Assembly: GCF_025639805.1 (NCBI RefSeq)
Contig: NZ_CP106735.1
Location: 4,125,501-4,189,500, forward strand
DNA: 64,000 nucleotides
Source of the DNA: Reichenbachiella carrageenanivorans
Lineage (GTDB): Bacteria > Bacteroidota > Bacteroidia > Cytophagales > Cyclobacteriaceae
Direction: 5' to 3'
Part shown: piece after piece, positions 55,759-64,000 of the stretch
Numbering within the stretch: position 1 is the stretch's first letter
Layout: each line of letters starts with the position of its first letter
Program-made: the position numbers and the translations under genes
Notes under the pieces: generated by a model
Told to the model about the DNA's origin: nothing
Seen by the model: only the letters and a program-made list of their open reading frames with translations
Database searches by the model: none

Positions 55759-56219
55759 AACCAACACCCATTAAAAGGAACGAACACCTCAAACCCATCA
55801 GCCGAGAACACCATCAAGGACTCCTGCTCTGTTGGAAAATCAGAACAGGTCTAAGCCTAAACATACCCATCAAAAGAATCAAAAAATATACAGACTGGTT
55901 TTATCAGGAGCACTTACTCCCCCATTTTGAATTAGAAGAAAAACACCTCTTTCCTATTTTGGACGAGCAACACGAAATGGTGACTAAAGCCAAAGCTGAG
56001 CACCGCCGACTCAAAAGGTTGTTTGAAGCAAAAGATGAACTCGAAAAAAAGATAAGTCTGATCGAAGAAGAGCTAGAAAGTCATATTCGGTTTGAAGAGC
56101 GGGTATTATTCAACGAAATCCAATCCGTGGCTACAGCCGAACAGCTGCAACACATCGATAAAGTACATCAAGAGGAAAAATTTGTAGAGAACCTATCAGA
56201 CCCTTTTTGGAAAAAATGA
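55755..56219 (+). CDS. Hemerythrin-domain protein
   Basis: This 154-residue helical protein has di-iron ligands in SREHHQGLLLCWKIR, HFELEEKHLFPILDEQHEM, AEHRRLKRLF and HIRFEERVLFNEIQ. It is related to the C-terminal domain of Ric and could bind O2 or NO or act in iron handling. It overlaps its neighbours on both sides by four bases, indicating tight translational coupling. Confidence 0.9.
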   Translation: MKPTPIKRNEHLKPISREHHQGLLLCWKIRTGLSLNIPIKRIKKYTDWFYQEHLLPHFELEEKHLFPILDEQHEMVTKAKAEHRRLKRLFEAKDELEKKISLIEEELESHIRFEERVLFNEIQSVATAEQLQHIDKVHQEEKFVENLSDPFWKK

Positions 56220-56539
56220 AAAACACCATTCAGTTTACCGTAGTTGTAGAAGGTCATAACCACTCTCTTTCCACTTACCCTGATGCTTATCCCAATGTGA
56301 TGACTCTCATCAAAGACCAGCTGCTCCTCGACGATTTTGGTGAATGCGGCGGCATGGGTAGATGTGCGACTTGCGTGATAAATACCCAAGGACTCTCTGG
56401 CGAATCCACCATCAAAGAAAGAAACGAACCAGCTACCTTACACAAATATGGGCTAGATGATCCAGGCACCCGTTTGTCGTGCCAGCTCTTTGTTTCACCT
56501 GATCTAGAAGGCACTGAATTGACCTTGATAGAAGTATAG
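56216..56539 (+). CDS. 2Fe-2S ferredoxin
   Basis: Start 56216 (ATGA overlap with the hemerythrin stop) is preferred over 56207 because MKNTIQFTVVVEGHNHSLS begins the fold; this gives 107 residues. Cluster cysteines: ECGGMGRCATC (near 42-52) and RLSCQLFV (near 88). It belongs to the plant/adrenodoxin-type class. It would feed electrons to the di-iron or haem proteins of this operon; the partner is inferred. Confidence 0.9.
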   Translation: MKNTIQFTVVVEGHNHSLSTYPDAYPNVMTLIKDQLLLDDFGECGGMGRCATCVINTQGLSGESTIKERNEPATLHKYGLDDPGTRLSCQLFVSPDLEGTELTLIEV

Positions 56540-56705
56540 GTACTCACCTACTTAGTAACAAGTCCTCTCTCATGCCATGCACGAAACGAGCCCGCAAGTA
56601 TTTACTTTCATAATAAAAACTTATTTGGCAACACTTATACCTACCTTTGCGGCATAGAGAGATGCCGAAGTGCATTTCAGCACATTAAAGCACATAAAGC
56701 AGGGA

Positions 56706-57950
56706 ATGAAATTCAACGAATTGCCACTCATTGCGCCTATATTGAAGGCGCTCCAAGATAAAAACTACTCCGAACCTACAGCCATACAAGAAAAAGCCAT
56801 ACCGCTGGTATTGCAACAAAATGACGTGATGGGCTGTGCCCAAACAGGCACTGGTAAAACAGCTGCTTTTGCTATACCTATCATCCAGCGTATCCACGAA
56901 TTGGAAGAAGGAAAAAGCGGAAAGCCTCAACTCCTGTCCCTAATCGTGACACCTACACGTGAGCTAGCCATACAGATCGACGACAACATCCGCCTGTACA
57001 GCAAATACACGAACCTGAAACACGCCGTGATATTCGGTGGCGTAAAGCAAGGACAGCAAGTAGAAAAAATGAAACGTGGTGTGCATGTATTAGTCGCCAC
57101 ACCAGGCCGATTACTCGACTTGATCACACAAGGTCATATTTCACTAAGTCAGGTCAAAATTTTCGTACTCGACGAAGCTGACCGTATGCTCGACATGGGT
57201 TTTGTAAACGACGTAAAGAAACTACTGAAGCTCTTGCCAACCAAGCGACAGTCGCTCTTCTTCTCCGCCACCATGCCCAAAAGCATCCTCAATCTGGCCA
57301 ACGAAATACTGACCAACCCTAAGAAAATAGAAGTAAGTCCAGTCTCATCTACTGCTGAGACTATCCAACAATACTTGTATTATACCAACAGATCCGACAA
57401 GAAAAAACTGCTGATGCACATCCTCAAGGATGAAAAAATGGATCAGGTATTAATTTTTGGAAGAACCAAGCACGGCGCCGATCGTATCGTTCGGGATTTG
57501 CAAAAGCACAAAATCAAGTCGGCGGCTATTCATGGCGACAAAGCTCAAAACCAACGCCAAAAAGCACTGACCGATTTCAAATCGGGCAAGCTCAGGGTAT
57601 TGGTAGCTACAGATATCGCTGCACGTGGCATCGACATCGACAAGCTCAAGTATGTAATCAATTTCGACGTGCCCGAGGCTGCTGAGACTTATGTACACCG
57701 CATAGGTAGATCTGGTCGTGCAGGGGAGTCTGGTATCGCCATCACTATGTCTGAGCCTGAAGAAAACACACTGGTGAAGGACATAGAGAAGCTGACCAAA
57801 CAAAGCATCCCTGTGATCAAAGATCAGCCGTTTCCCCAAACGGAAAAGCCGATGACAGACGCAGAGAAAAAAGAATGGAACAAAGAAAAACAACGCCGCA
57901 AGCAGGAATTTTTCGCCAATAGAAATAAAAACAAATCTGGTAGACGTTAG
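56706..57950 (+). CDS. rhlE: DEAD-box RNA helicase (RhlE-type)
   Basis: The ATG at 56706 (MKFNELPLIAPILKALQDKN) fits family starts; an upstream ATG at 56670 adds twelve residues. The 414 residues contain Q-motif YSEPTAIQEKAIPLVL, AQTGTGKT, VLDEADRMLDMGF, FSATMP and YVHRIGRSGRAGE, with a basic tail KNKSGRR. It unwinds RNA, likely in ribosome assembly or cold adaptation. The final codons and stop lie inside a terminator hairpin. Confidence 0.94.
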   Translation: MKFNELPLIAPILKALQDKNYSEPTAIQEKAIPLVLQQNDVMGCAQTGTGKTAAFAIPIIQRIHELEEGKSGKPQLLSLIVTPTRELAIQIDDNIRLYSKYTNLKHAVIFGGVKQGQQVEKMKRGVHVLVATPGRLLDLITQGHISLSQVKIFVLDEADRMLDMGFVNDVKKLLKLLPTKRQSLFFSATMPKSILNLANEILTNPKKIEVSPVSSTAETIQQYLYYTNRSDKKKLLMHILKDEKMDQVLIFGRTKHGADRIVRDLQKHKIKSAAIHGDKAQNQRQKALTDFKSGKLRVLVATDIAARGIDIDKLKYVINFDVPEAAETYVHRIGRSGRAGESGIAITMSEPEENTLVKDIEKLTKQSIPVIKDQPFPQTEKPMTDAEKKEWNKEKQRRKQEFFANRNKNKSGRR

Positions 57951-57968
57951 TCTACCAGATTTGTTTTT
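57931..57968 (+). terminator. Terminator overlapping the rhlE stop codon
   Basis: ACAAATCTGGTAGAC (57931-57945) and GTCTACCAGATTTGT (57950-57964) form a perfect 15-bp stem around GTTA, with a short T tail. The left arm encodes the last residues of the helicase. Confidence 0.88.
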
Positions 57969-58060
57969 CATGTGACTATTTTGAAGAAAATGTTAATCCT
58001 CGAATAGATTACTTAACCTCAAATAACTTATTAAACAAGTCTCATCAAGTAACGAGACAC

Positions 58061-58630
58061 CTACATCCCCAACCGTTTCATAACTAAGCTATCTATCGCC
58101 TGACACAGAGAGAGTGGCTTTACGGTCCGCCAGTTTTGGATATCGAGCGAACCACCAAAATTGATGTAGCCATCTACGTTATAGTTGGTCATTTCTTCGA
58201 CCACAAAATCCCTAAAACCTATGCCTACTATCCAGCCATCCTCCACGTCTTCGAGCCACTCTTCGTAGTAGCTATCGTCTGATCCATGAAAATTCAGTAC
58301 ATTTTCACCGATCAAAATATACTTATTGATTCCCTCGAGCTGTAGTTCATCGAGGATGTTTCGTTTGAGGTTCATGATGTCGTTGTTGATGGCATCGTTC
58401 CACTCTCCGATAAACTCCAGGATTACATAGCCCAGATCATAGTCTGCAAACAAAGTCTTGAGATACAAGGTCTCTGAGCCAAAATTGTCCCAAGCTGGAT
58501 CGATATAGTAGCCATAGATCGTCTCTGAATATAGATTGTAGTTGTACTCCTTACCATGAAAAGGCGACAAGGGGTCATTAGCCGAATCATAATGTTTGAG
58601 CCAGCCGCTATAAGGTTCTATGTTATGCAT
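58061..58630 (-). CDS. Acidic cytosolic protein of unknown function
   Basis: This 189-residue acidic, aromatic-rich protein contains GYVILEFIGEWNDAINNDIM, GINKYILIGENVLNFHGSDD and DVEDGWIVGIGFRDFVVEEM. No signal peptide or membrane segment is seen. I do not recognise it beyond similarity in style to conserved Bacteroidota hypotheticals. Its start overlaps the murQ stop by eight bases, so it is in the amino-sugar operon. Confidence 0.65.
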   Translation of the reverse strand: MHNIEPYSGWLKHYDSANDPLSPFHGKEYNYNLYSETIYGYYIDPAWDNFGSETLYLKTLFADYDLGYVILEFIGEWNDAINNDIMNLKRNILDELQLEGINKYILIGENVLNFHGSDDSYYEEWLEDVEDGWIVGIGFRDFVVEEMTNYNVDGYINFGGSLDIQNWRTVKPLSLCQAIDSLVMKRLGM

Positions 58631-59438
58631 CTTCAGCGTTGTAGTGATCGATTGCTTTTCTGACAGACCCCTGTGATTTTACGAGTAGCTCTGCTTTAGT
58701 TCTACTTATACCCGTCTCTTCCATCACCATACGAATCGCCCGATCTACCAACTTTTCATTGCTTAACTGCATATCTACCATTTTGTTGCCTTGTACATGA
58801 CCGAGCCTGATCATGGTAGCCGTAGAGATCATATTGAGTACCAGCTTTTGTGCAGTACCAGCTTTCATACGTGTGCTGCCCGTCACAAACTCTGGCCCTA
58901 CGACTACTTCTATGGGGTATTGTGCCGTGGCAGCCATTTCGCTACCTGTATTGCAGGTGATGCAACCCGTCACCAATCCGGCCGCATTGGCTTGCGCCAA
59001 ACCGCCGATCACATAGGGCGTACGCCCCGAGGCCGCAATACCGATCAGTACATCCTTATCGGAAATACCGAAAGCCTGTACATCTCGCCAAGCCTGCTTC
59101 GGATCGTCCTCGGCATGCTCCACAGACTTGCGAATGGCGCCGTCGCCACCTGCGATCACACCCACCACTTTGCCTTGCGGCAAACCATAGGTAGGAGGTA
59201 TCTCAGAAGCATCTACCACACCCAATCGACCACTGGTACCAGCTCCAATGTAAAACAAACGACCACCCTTGGACATCTTGGCTACTATCTGCTGTACGAG
59301 GGCTTCTATACTAGGGATGACCTTCTCTACAGCCATAGGCACCGTTTGATCCTCCTTGTTCATATTGGTAAGCAAGTCGGTCACCGACATGTGCTGCAGG
59401 TCGGTATAGTTCGAAGGGGATTCGGTCGTATTCTTCAT
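58623..59438 (-). CDS. murQ: N-acetylmuramic acid 6-phosphate etherase
   Basis: This 271-residue SIS-domain protein is slightly short but complete: IGAGTSGRLGVVDASEIPPT (near 62), GVIAGGDGAIRKSVEHAEDD, IGIAASGRTPYVIGGL, GPEFVTGSTRMKAGTAQKLV and a C-terminal GRAD-like helix (AKELLVKSQGSVRKAIDH). It cleaves the lactyl ether of MurNAc-6-P to GlcNAc-6-P and D-lactate. It works with the upstream sugar kinase. Confidence 0.95.
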   Translation of the reverse strand: MKNTTESPSNYTDLQHMSVTDLLTNMNKEDQTVPMAVEKVIPSIEALVQQIVAKMSKGGRLFYIGAGTSGRLGVVDASEIPPTYGLPQGKVVGVIAGGDGAIRKSVEHAEDDPKQAWRDVQAFGISDKDVLIGIAASGRTPYVIGGLAQANAAGLVTGCITCNTGSEMAATAQYPIEVVVGPEFVTGSTRMKAGTAQKLVLNMISTATMIRLGHVQGNKMVDMQLSNEKLVDRAIRMVMEETGISRTKAELLVKSQGSVRKAIDHYNAEDA

Positions 59439-59491
59439 GTTTCAAAAATGAAGGAATCCAACGGAAATGGGAAGGGAAATCAGAGTATTTT

Positions 59492-60331
59492 TTACTTCGG
59501 CTGGTGATAGGCAATGAGCCCATCGATAGGCCCCACCACAATGTCTTTGATTTGGATATCCATGTCGGCACCTACTTTTCTGAGTACCTCTTCATAATAA
59601 TAGGCTACCGATCCGGTAAAATGTACAGGCACGTTTTTATAGTTTGTGTACTTCATCACGTTGACCTCTATGAATCGTTTGAACGCATCGTACACCAATT
59701 GATATATCATAGGATCTTTAAGGTACTTAAAGATAAATTTGGAAAAGCTCGACAGATATAAAATCGGCATGTGATGATGGTAGATATTGTTGAGAATATC
59801 AGGTGCCTCTAAGCCGAATTCTTCATCAAACTGTTCTCTAATATAGACAGGAAGTTCTTTTTTGAAATAGTGTTTTAAAAACTGCTTACCTAGGTAATTG
59901 CCACTTCCTTCATCTCCTAAGATATAGCCCAGCGACCGTACATTTTCTATGATTCCTATACCATCATACAGGCAGGAATTAGATCCTGTACCAAGGATAC
60001 AGGCAATACCGGGTTCGATACCGCAAAGTGAACGCGCCGCAGCCAACATATCGTGATTGACCTCAATTTTAGCATTTGGGAAAAGCTGCATAAAACAATC
60101 TCTAATCGTCTGCTTATTTCTATTGGACGAGCAACCCGCTCCATAGAAATACACCTCTTTGAATGGCGTATCGATATATTCGATCAATCCCATACGCATC
60201 ACCTCCAATATACCAGAAGCATCCAAATAATACGGATTGATCCCTCCCGACCGGGCATGAAATACATTTTGTTTGGAATCAATGACCCTCCATTCTGTCT
60301 TTGTAGAGCCGCTTTCTGCTATTAGAATCAT
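59492..60331 (-). CDS. BadF/BadG-type N-acetylglucosamine/muramic acid kinase
   Basis: This 279-residue ASKHA kinase has phosphate-binding IAESGSTKTEWRVIDS (residues 3-18), YGAGCSSNRNK, IACILGTGSNSCLYDG and GYILGDEGSGNYLGKQFL. It probably phosphorylates amino sugars released from the cell wall, supplying MurQ. The MurNAc versus GlcNAc preference cannot be read from sequence. It starts the three-gene minus-strand operon. Confidence 0.88.
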   Translation of the reverse strand: MILIAESGSTKTEWRVIDSKQNVFHARSGGINPYYLDASGILEVMRMGLIEYIDTPFKEVYFYGAGCSSNRNKQTIRDCFMQLFPNAKIEVNHDMLAAARSLCGIEPGIACILGTGSNSCLYDGIGIIENVRSLGYILGDEGSGNYLGKQFLKHYFKKELPVYIREQFDEEFGLEAPDILNNIYHHHMPILYLSSFSKFIFKYLKDPMIYQLVYDAFKRFIEVNVMKYTNYKNVPVHFTGSVAYYYEEVLRKVGADMDIQIKDIVVGPIDGLIAYHQPK

Positions 60332-60432
60332 ACCTTTCTTGAGTGTTAAGCACTGTTTGCTTTTGTGCGAGCTTCGAAAATAACAAATTCTGGTAGATTC
60401 GATGAGTATGTCAACGATTATATGGTGGATTT

Positions 60433-60666
60433 TTACGCCAATTTACCAATCACTTCAAACTTCTCAAAGACCTTGGCTGTATGTGGCGCTTCGGCCAATT
60501 CTTCGGTAAGATCTTGTCCTGCCCAATGCTCGTAATGCTTACCATCTCTCCACATGCGCGAAGCAGATACATCGTAGATTTGGCCATCTAAAGCCACCCA
60601 GATTTCTTCTCTATCTTGCCCATTGCGCAAAGCAAGTTGTTGTTTGGTATATACAGGCAGCTCCAT
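60433..60666 (-). CDS. Cytochrome b5-like haem/steroid-binding protein
   Basis: The ATG at 60666 overlaps the mutS2 stop (ATGA), giving 77 residues; a TTG one codon earlier is less likely. The protein has VALDGQIYDVSASRMWRDGK and HYEHWAGQDLTEEL, the pattern of small soluble cytochrome b5-like domain proteins. The axial histidines are not certain. It is co-translated with mutS2; no functional link is known. Confidence 0.82.
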   Translation of the reverse strand: MELPVYTKQQLALRNGQDREEIWVALDGQIYDVSASRMWRDGKHYEHWAGQDLTEELAEAPHTAKVFEKFEVIGKLA

Positions 60667-63053
60667 CAATCCCCCAAAGTCACTACCGTGATACCTGCAC
60701 CACCGTGCTCTATATGTTCATCTTTGGCACTCAGCACTTTAGGGTTTTCACGCAAGACATTTCGAACCAGTTCACGCAAGACGCCATGTCCTTTTCCATG
60801 CAGTATTTTCACTTCTACATACCCCAATAGTAGCGCTTCGTCGATGTAGTATTCTACCTTACCTATCGCTTCTTCCGCCCTTACTCCTCGGATATCTAGC
60901 GTGGCACTAAAACTCGCCATCTTGTCATTGAGGTTGATACCCGTCATCGTCTGCACTCGCTGATCCGTCGTTTTCTTGAATTCCTTTGAAGATATCTTCA
61001 CCAAATCATTAAGCTTGACTCTAGACTTGAGACCACCCAGCAACAATTCTGCATGCTTGCCTTTGATGCTATCCACCTCTCCTACTGCCCCAGACTTCAA
61101 TTGCACTTTGTCGCCTACCTGTATAGGGCTTACATCCACTACTTTTGGTTTTTCCTTTACCGCCTCTTTTTTTACTACTTTTTCGGCGTGTGCTTTGAGC
61201 GCTTCGCGAGCTTCGAGTGTACGCTTCTGGTCTGCTTTGGACTCCTTGATGGCTTTGATAGTGGCTTCAATTTTCTTATTCGAAGACTGAATCACACGAG
61301 CCGCTTCATCTTGCGCTTGCTTGATGACTTTCGTCTTCTCCTTTTCCAGATATTTTTTCAGATCTTCATAGTCCTTGATAGCATCAGAAAGTCGAGCATT
61401 TTTTGCTTCAATCGCCTTTTTATCTTTAGCAATTTGATTTTTCTCTGATTCAAGTTCACTCAGCAATCGATCAAACTGCACGTGTGAAATACCCGCCTTC
61501 TTCTTGGCTCGATTGAGCATTTCTGGATTTAGACCAATCTTGCCTGCAATCTCCAAAGCAAACGAACTACCTGGCTTACCGATTTCCAATTCGTACATCG
61601 GCTCTAGCTGCTTCACGTCAAATTTCATCGCCGCATTCACAATGCCGTTTTCCTTATCCGCTACTTTTTTCAGGTTGCCATAGTGGGTGGTGATAGCACC
61701 AAAAGACTGTGCCTTATTAAGCTCTAGCAATACCACTTCTGCGATGGCTCCGCCAAACTGAGGTTCGGTACCTGTGCCAAACTCATCAATAAGAAAGAGC
61801 GTATTTCGTGTGGCGTTTTCCAAAAAATATTTCATGTTCGTCAAGTGCGAACTATAAGTACTCAAGTCGTTTTCTATCGATTGTTCATCTCCTATATCGA
61901 TAAAAATGGCTTGAAAAGTGCCAAATTCTGAGCTTTCCGATGCTGAGACTGGCAACCCACATTGCACCATATATTGGAGTAGACCTATCGTCTTGATACA
62001 GACTGACTTGCCGCCGGCATTAGGGCCAGAGATAAGCATTATTCTTTTTTCTCGCGACAGCGAAATATGAAGCGGAACAATCTTTTTTCCTTGTTCATTT
62101 AGAGCTGCCTCTAGTATAGGATGTCTCGCTCGCTGCCAGTTGATCTTTTGACTTTTTGAAAGCTCAGGACAGGTACAATCGAAATCGATACCAAATTTGG
62201 CTTTGGCTCGTATGAAATCGATAACACCGAGGATTTTTATACCTTTTCTCACTTCAGGCAAATGCCCCCTCAATTCATCCGTCAGTACGGTCAATATCCT
62301 AACTATCTCCCTACGTTCAGCATACTGGAGCTCACGAATTTCGTTGTTGATCTCCAAGGCCTCTGCTGGTTCCATGTACACGGTTTGCCCTGTGGCTGAT
62401 TCATCATGTACAAACCCCTTGACGTGTCGCTTGTGCTCTGCCAACACAGGGATCACCATTCTACCTTCTCTGATGGTCAGTGCTGGTGTTTCTGGGCAAT
62501 AGCCATGCTTGCTGGCTTCTTTCAATATTTTATTAACGGCCGTCCTCGCTCGTATTTGGCTTTTGGATATGGCGCTACGAATAGACATCAGCTCACGACT
62601 GGCATCATCCCTAAGCTGTCCTTTTTCGTCTATTTTTTTCTCTAGTTCTATATACAAAGAGTCGCCCAAATCAATATGCGACACGCGCTCGCTCAGCACG
62701 GGATAATCTTCCTGATGATGTTCAAAAAATCGAAGCATTTTCAATAAAGTACCCAGTACCAATTTTACATCAAAAAACTCATCTTCGTCTAGGAAATTGC
62801 CTGGCAATTCGGCCCGCTTGAGGCTAGGGGAAACATCTGTATAATTGGACTGAGGAAATGATGATCCACTGGAGAGAATCTTAATAAACTCACGGGTCTG
62901 GTCCATCCACTCATTGATTTTGGACGTATGGGTTGTCAGCGTCAAACGATCCACATAGTCCTCACCTAATGTACTCAAGCACCGGTCTTTGATCAACTGC
63001 TTAATTTTGTCAAAACCTAATTTGACCTCAATATCTTTTGGATAAAAATTCAA
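60666..63053 (-). CDS. mutS2: MutS2 (endonuclease/ribosome-rescue ATPase)
   Basis: The 795 residues have core and clamp regions (1-320), the MutS ATPase (Walker A LISGPNAGGKSVCIKT near 335; LIDEFGTGTEPQFGGAIAEV near 415), a coiled coil with SEKNQIAKDKKAIEAKNARL (about 510-640), a KOW-like segment (VGDKVQLKSGAVGEVDSI) and a C-terminal Smr nuclease domain (LDIRG, then ILHGKGHGVLRELVR). It suppresses recombination and acts on collided ribosomes in some bacteria. Confidence 0.96.
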   Translation of the reverse strand: MNFYPKDIEVKLGFDKIKQLIKDRCLSTLGEDYVDRLTLTTHTSKINEWMDQTREFIKILSSGSSFPQSNYTDVSPSLKRAELPGNFLDEDEFFDVKLVLGTLLKMLRFFEHHQEDYPVLSERVSHIDLGDSLYIELEKKIDEKGQLRDDASRELMSIRSAISKSQIRARTAVNKILKEASKHGYCPETPALTIREGRMVIPVLAEHKRHVKGFVHDESATGQTVYMEPAEALEINNEIRELQYAERREIVRILTVLTDELRGHLPEVRKGIKILGVIDFIRAKAKFGIDFDCTCPELSKSQKINWQRARHPILEAALNEQGKKIVPLHISLSREKRIMLISGPNAGGKSVCIKTIGLLQYMVQCGLPVSASESSEFGTFQAIFIDIGDEQSIENDLSTYSSHLTNMKYFLENATRNTLFLIDEFGTGTEPQFGGAIAEVVLLELNKAQSFGAITTHYGNLKKVADKENGIVNAAMKFDVKQLEPMYELEIGKPGSSFALEIAGKIGLNPEMLNRAKKKAGISHVQFDRLLSELESEKNQIAKDKKAIEAKNARLSDAIKDYEDLKKYLEKEKTKVIKQAQDEAARVIQSSNKKIEATIKAIKESKADQKRTLEAREALKAHAEKVVKKEAVKEKPKVVDVSPIQVGDKVQLKSGAVGEVDSIKGKHAELLLGGLKSRVKLNDLVKISSKEFKKTTDQRVQTMTGINLNDKMASFSATLDIRGVRAEEAIGKVEYYIDEALLLGYVEVKILHGKGHGVLRELVRNVLRENPKVLSAKDEHIEHGGAGITVVTLGD

Positions 63054-63062
63054 GAATAATAA

Positions 63063-63659
63063 TTATTTTAATACTGAATCTCGTGTGATTGCTCGTGGCT
63101 TAATAGTCGCTTTTCTCTGCCTCAGTGTATCGCTGGCTATAGTCAATGAATCTCGTGGAACCAACAATGAATCAACTATAGCCAAAGAATCTTGTAGCAC
63201 AAACAGCGAATCTACAGCTAAAGAATCTAGTGATACTGACAAAGAGTCCTGCTCCATTGTCAAGGAGTCTCCCTCAACTGCCATCGAATCATTCTCTAGC
63301 TTCACCTGCATCAACTCCGAATCTTCCTGATAGCCGCGCTTCTGTATCACATTGAGACTGTCTACCACTATGGTGTAGATTTTGTCGAGCAAGATTGGAT
63401 TAGACAAGTAGTATTGATAGCTGACTTCATACTGAGGCTTGTCCACACCACGTTTTTCGAATAGTTCTCTTTCTAGTGTATTGTACACCGCATAGGCGGA
63501 GTCATTGGAAAGACGCAACTTATCCACCCTGGCTTCCAGTATGTGTATGTCTATTAGCAATTCGACCATAGTAGCTGAAGGAATAATCTCCTGCTGGTCT
63601 TTGGTAGAACTACAACTGAATCCCACGATAACATTTATTAACAAAAAATATTTTTTCAC
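63063..63659 (-). CDS. DUF4296 lipoprotein with DSL-rich repeat tail
   Basis: This 198-residue protein has lipobox VGFSCSS (residue 16 Cys). The DUF4296 domain (25-110) contains MVELLIDIHILEARVDKLRL and YSYY-like VSYQYYLSNPILLDKIY. The tail (about 115-180) is a degenerate repeat with DSL roughly every six to eight residues, likely a flexible or helical linker. It follows mutS2 upstream by ten bases in the same direction. Outer-membrane role inferred, function unknown. Confidence 0.85.
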   Translation of the reverse strand: MKKYFLLINVIVGFSCSSTKDQQEIIPSATMVELLIDIHILEARVDKLRLSNDSAYAVYNTLERELFEKRGVDKPQYEVSYQYYLSNPILLDKIYTIVVDSLNVIQKRGYQEDSELMQVKLENDSMAVEGDSLTMEQDSLSVSLDSLAVDSLFVLQDSLAIVDSLLVPRDSLTIASDTLRQRKATIKPRAITRDSVLK

Positions 63660-63712
63660 AAACCCATAATATTAAGTAATGGCTTAATTTTAGCGCCTCA
63701 AAAGTACAATGA

Positions 63713-64000
63713 ATGAAGGACATCCTCAAGAAGCTTAGGAAATACGAGATCAGGATCAGGAAGGCTATAAATTCCCAGATGCAAGGCGACTTTCATTCGA
63801 TTTTCAAAGGCTCTGGTCTGGAATTCGACGATGTGCGCTCCTATCAATACGGGGATGATGTACGCTCCATCGACTGGAATGTTTCGGCTAAGGGGCACGG
63901 CACTTTTGTAAAAACCTTCAAAGAAGAAAAAGAACAAAACGTATTTTTCATCCTCGATGTCAGCGCCTCTCAAAAAATCGGTAAGGCAGGAAACCAGAAA
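63713..64000 (+). CDS. DUF58-domain protein (3' truncated)
   Basis: Translation from ATG 63713 gives 96 residues running off the window: MKDILKKLRKYEIRIRKAIN at the start, then FKGSGLEFDDVRSYQYGDDV and DWNVSAKGHGTFVKTF. This is the conserved start of DUF58 proteins, usually encoded with a MoxR ATPase and von Willebrand-type membrane proteins (BatA/BatB). A different ATG at 63709 is out of frame. The MoxR gene is not in the visible part. Confidence 0.88.
   Translation, partial: MKDILKKLRKYEIRIRKAINSQMQGDFHSIFKGSGLEFDDVRSYQYGDDVRSIDWNVSAKGHGTFVKTFKEEKEQNVFFILDVSASQKIGKAGNQK

Noticed and set aside
63085..63330. Plus-strand serine-rich 81-residue open frame
   Set aside because: It is the antisense reading of the DSL repeat in the lipoprotein gene.

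Overview
The window reads as chromosome of a free-living, probably marine, member of Bacteroidota, most likely Cytophagales. Support: proteins ending in type IX secretion (T9SS) sorting domains, a DUF5686 outer-membrane protein, a DUF4296 lipoprotein, Bacteroidota-style TAnnTTTG promoter boxes, group III truncated haemoglobin, and lipoproteins with short signal peptides. The order-level placement is inference.

Layout. 1-5.2 kb: the end of a large T9SS surface protein (possibly PorU2-like), two tandem membrane proteins resembling histidine kinases without a kinase domain, a flavin-binding oxidase-like protein and a cation efflux transporter. 5.26-23.69 kb: the main discovery, an integron-type gene cassette array. 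Nine attC-like sites plus one terminal site, about 60-230 bp each, separate cassettes whose genes all lie on the minus strand. No integrase gene is visible, so it would be classed as a CALIN (cluster of attC sites lacking integron integrase). The two recombination boxes at the ends of each cassette match each other, as cassette excision and insertion predicts. Cassettes carry a GHKL ATPase-nuclease, a T9SS-exported C10 protease with a lipoprotein partner, several unknowns, a UPF0158 protein, a DUF1254-type lipoprotein, a 1092-residue protein with a DUF4297-like nuclease start, and an exported amidohydrolase. An IS3-family element sits in one cassette. An IS110-family element has cut one attC precisely, and its leader looks like a bridge RNA whose loop matches that attC.

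23.8-31.1 kb: LuxC-like acyl-CoA reductase and a divergent ferredoxin, a Crp-type regulator, an ammonium transporter fused to a degenerate PP2C domain, a hydrolase and a thioesterase. 31.2-37.4 kb: purU, then a minus-strand operon of DUF5686, pseudouridine synthase, a small membrane protein, pabB, pabC and a small protein. 37.6-51.3 kb: prfC, small membrane proteins, dnaK with a sigma-54-like upstream region, an outer-membrane barrel, a sulfatase, a 1192-residue T9SS cargo protein, an FKBP isomerase and an unusual SDR protein.

51.4-57.9 kb: two DEAD-box helicases flank a nitric-oxide or Fe-S-stress cluster (Rrf2 regulator, truncated haemoglobin, membrane protein, Ric di-iron repair protein, hemerythrin, 2Fe-2S ferredoxin) with a clear palindromic operator. 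58-64 kb: peptidoglycan amino-sugar recycling (sugar kinase, MurQ), a cytochrome b5-like protein, MutS2, a DUF4296 lipoprotein and the start of a DUF58 protein.

No rRNA, tRNA or CRISPR array was recognised by eye.
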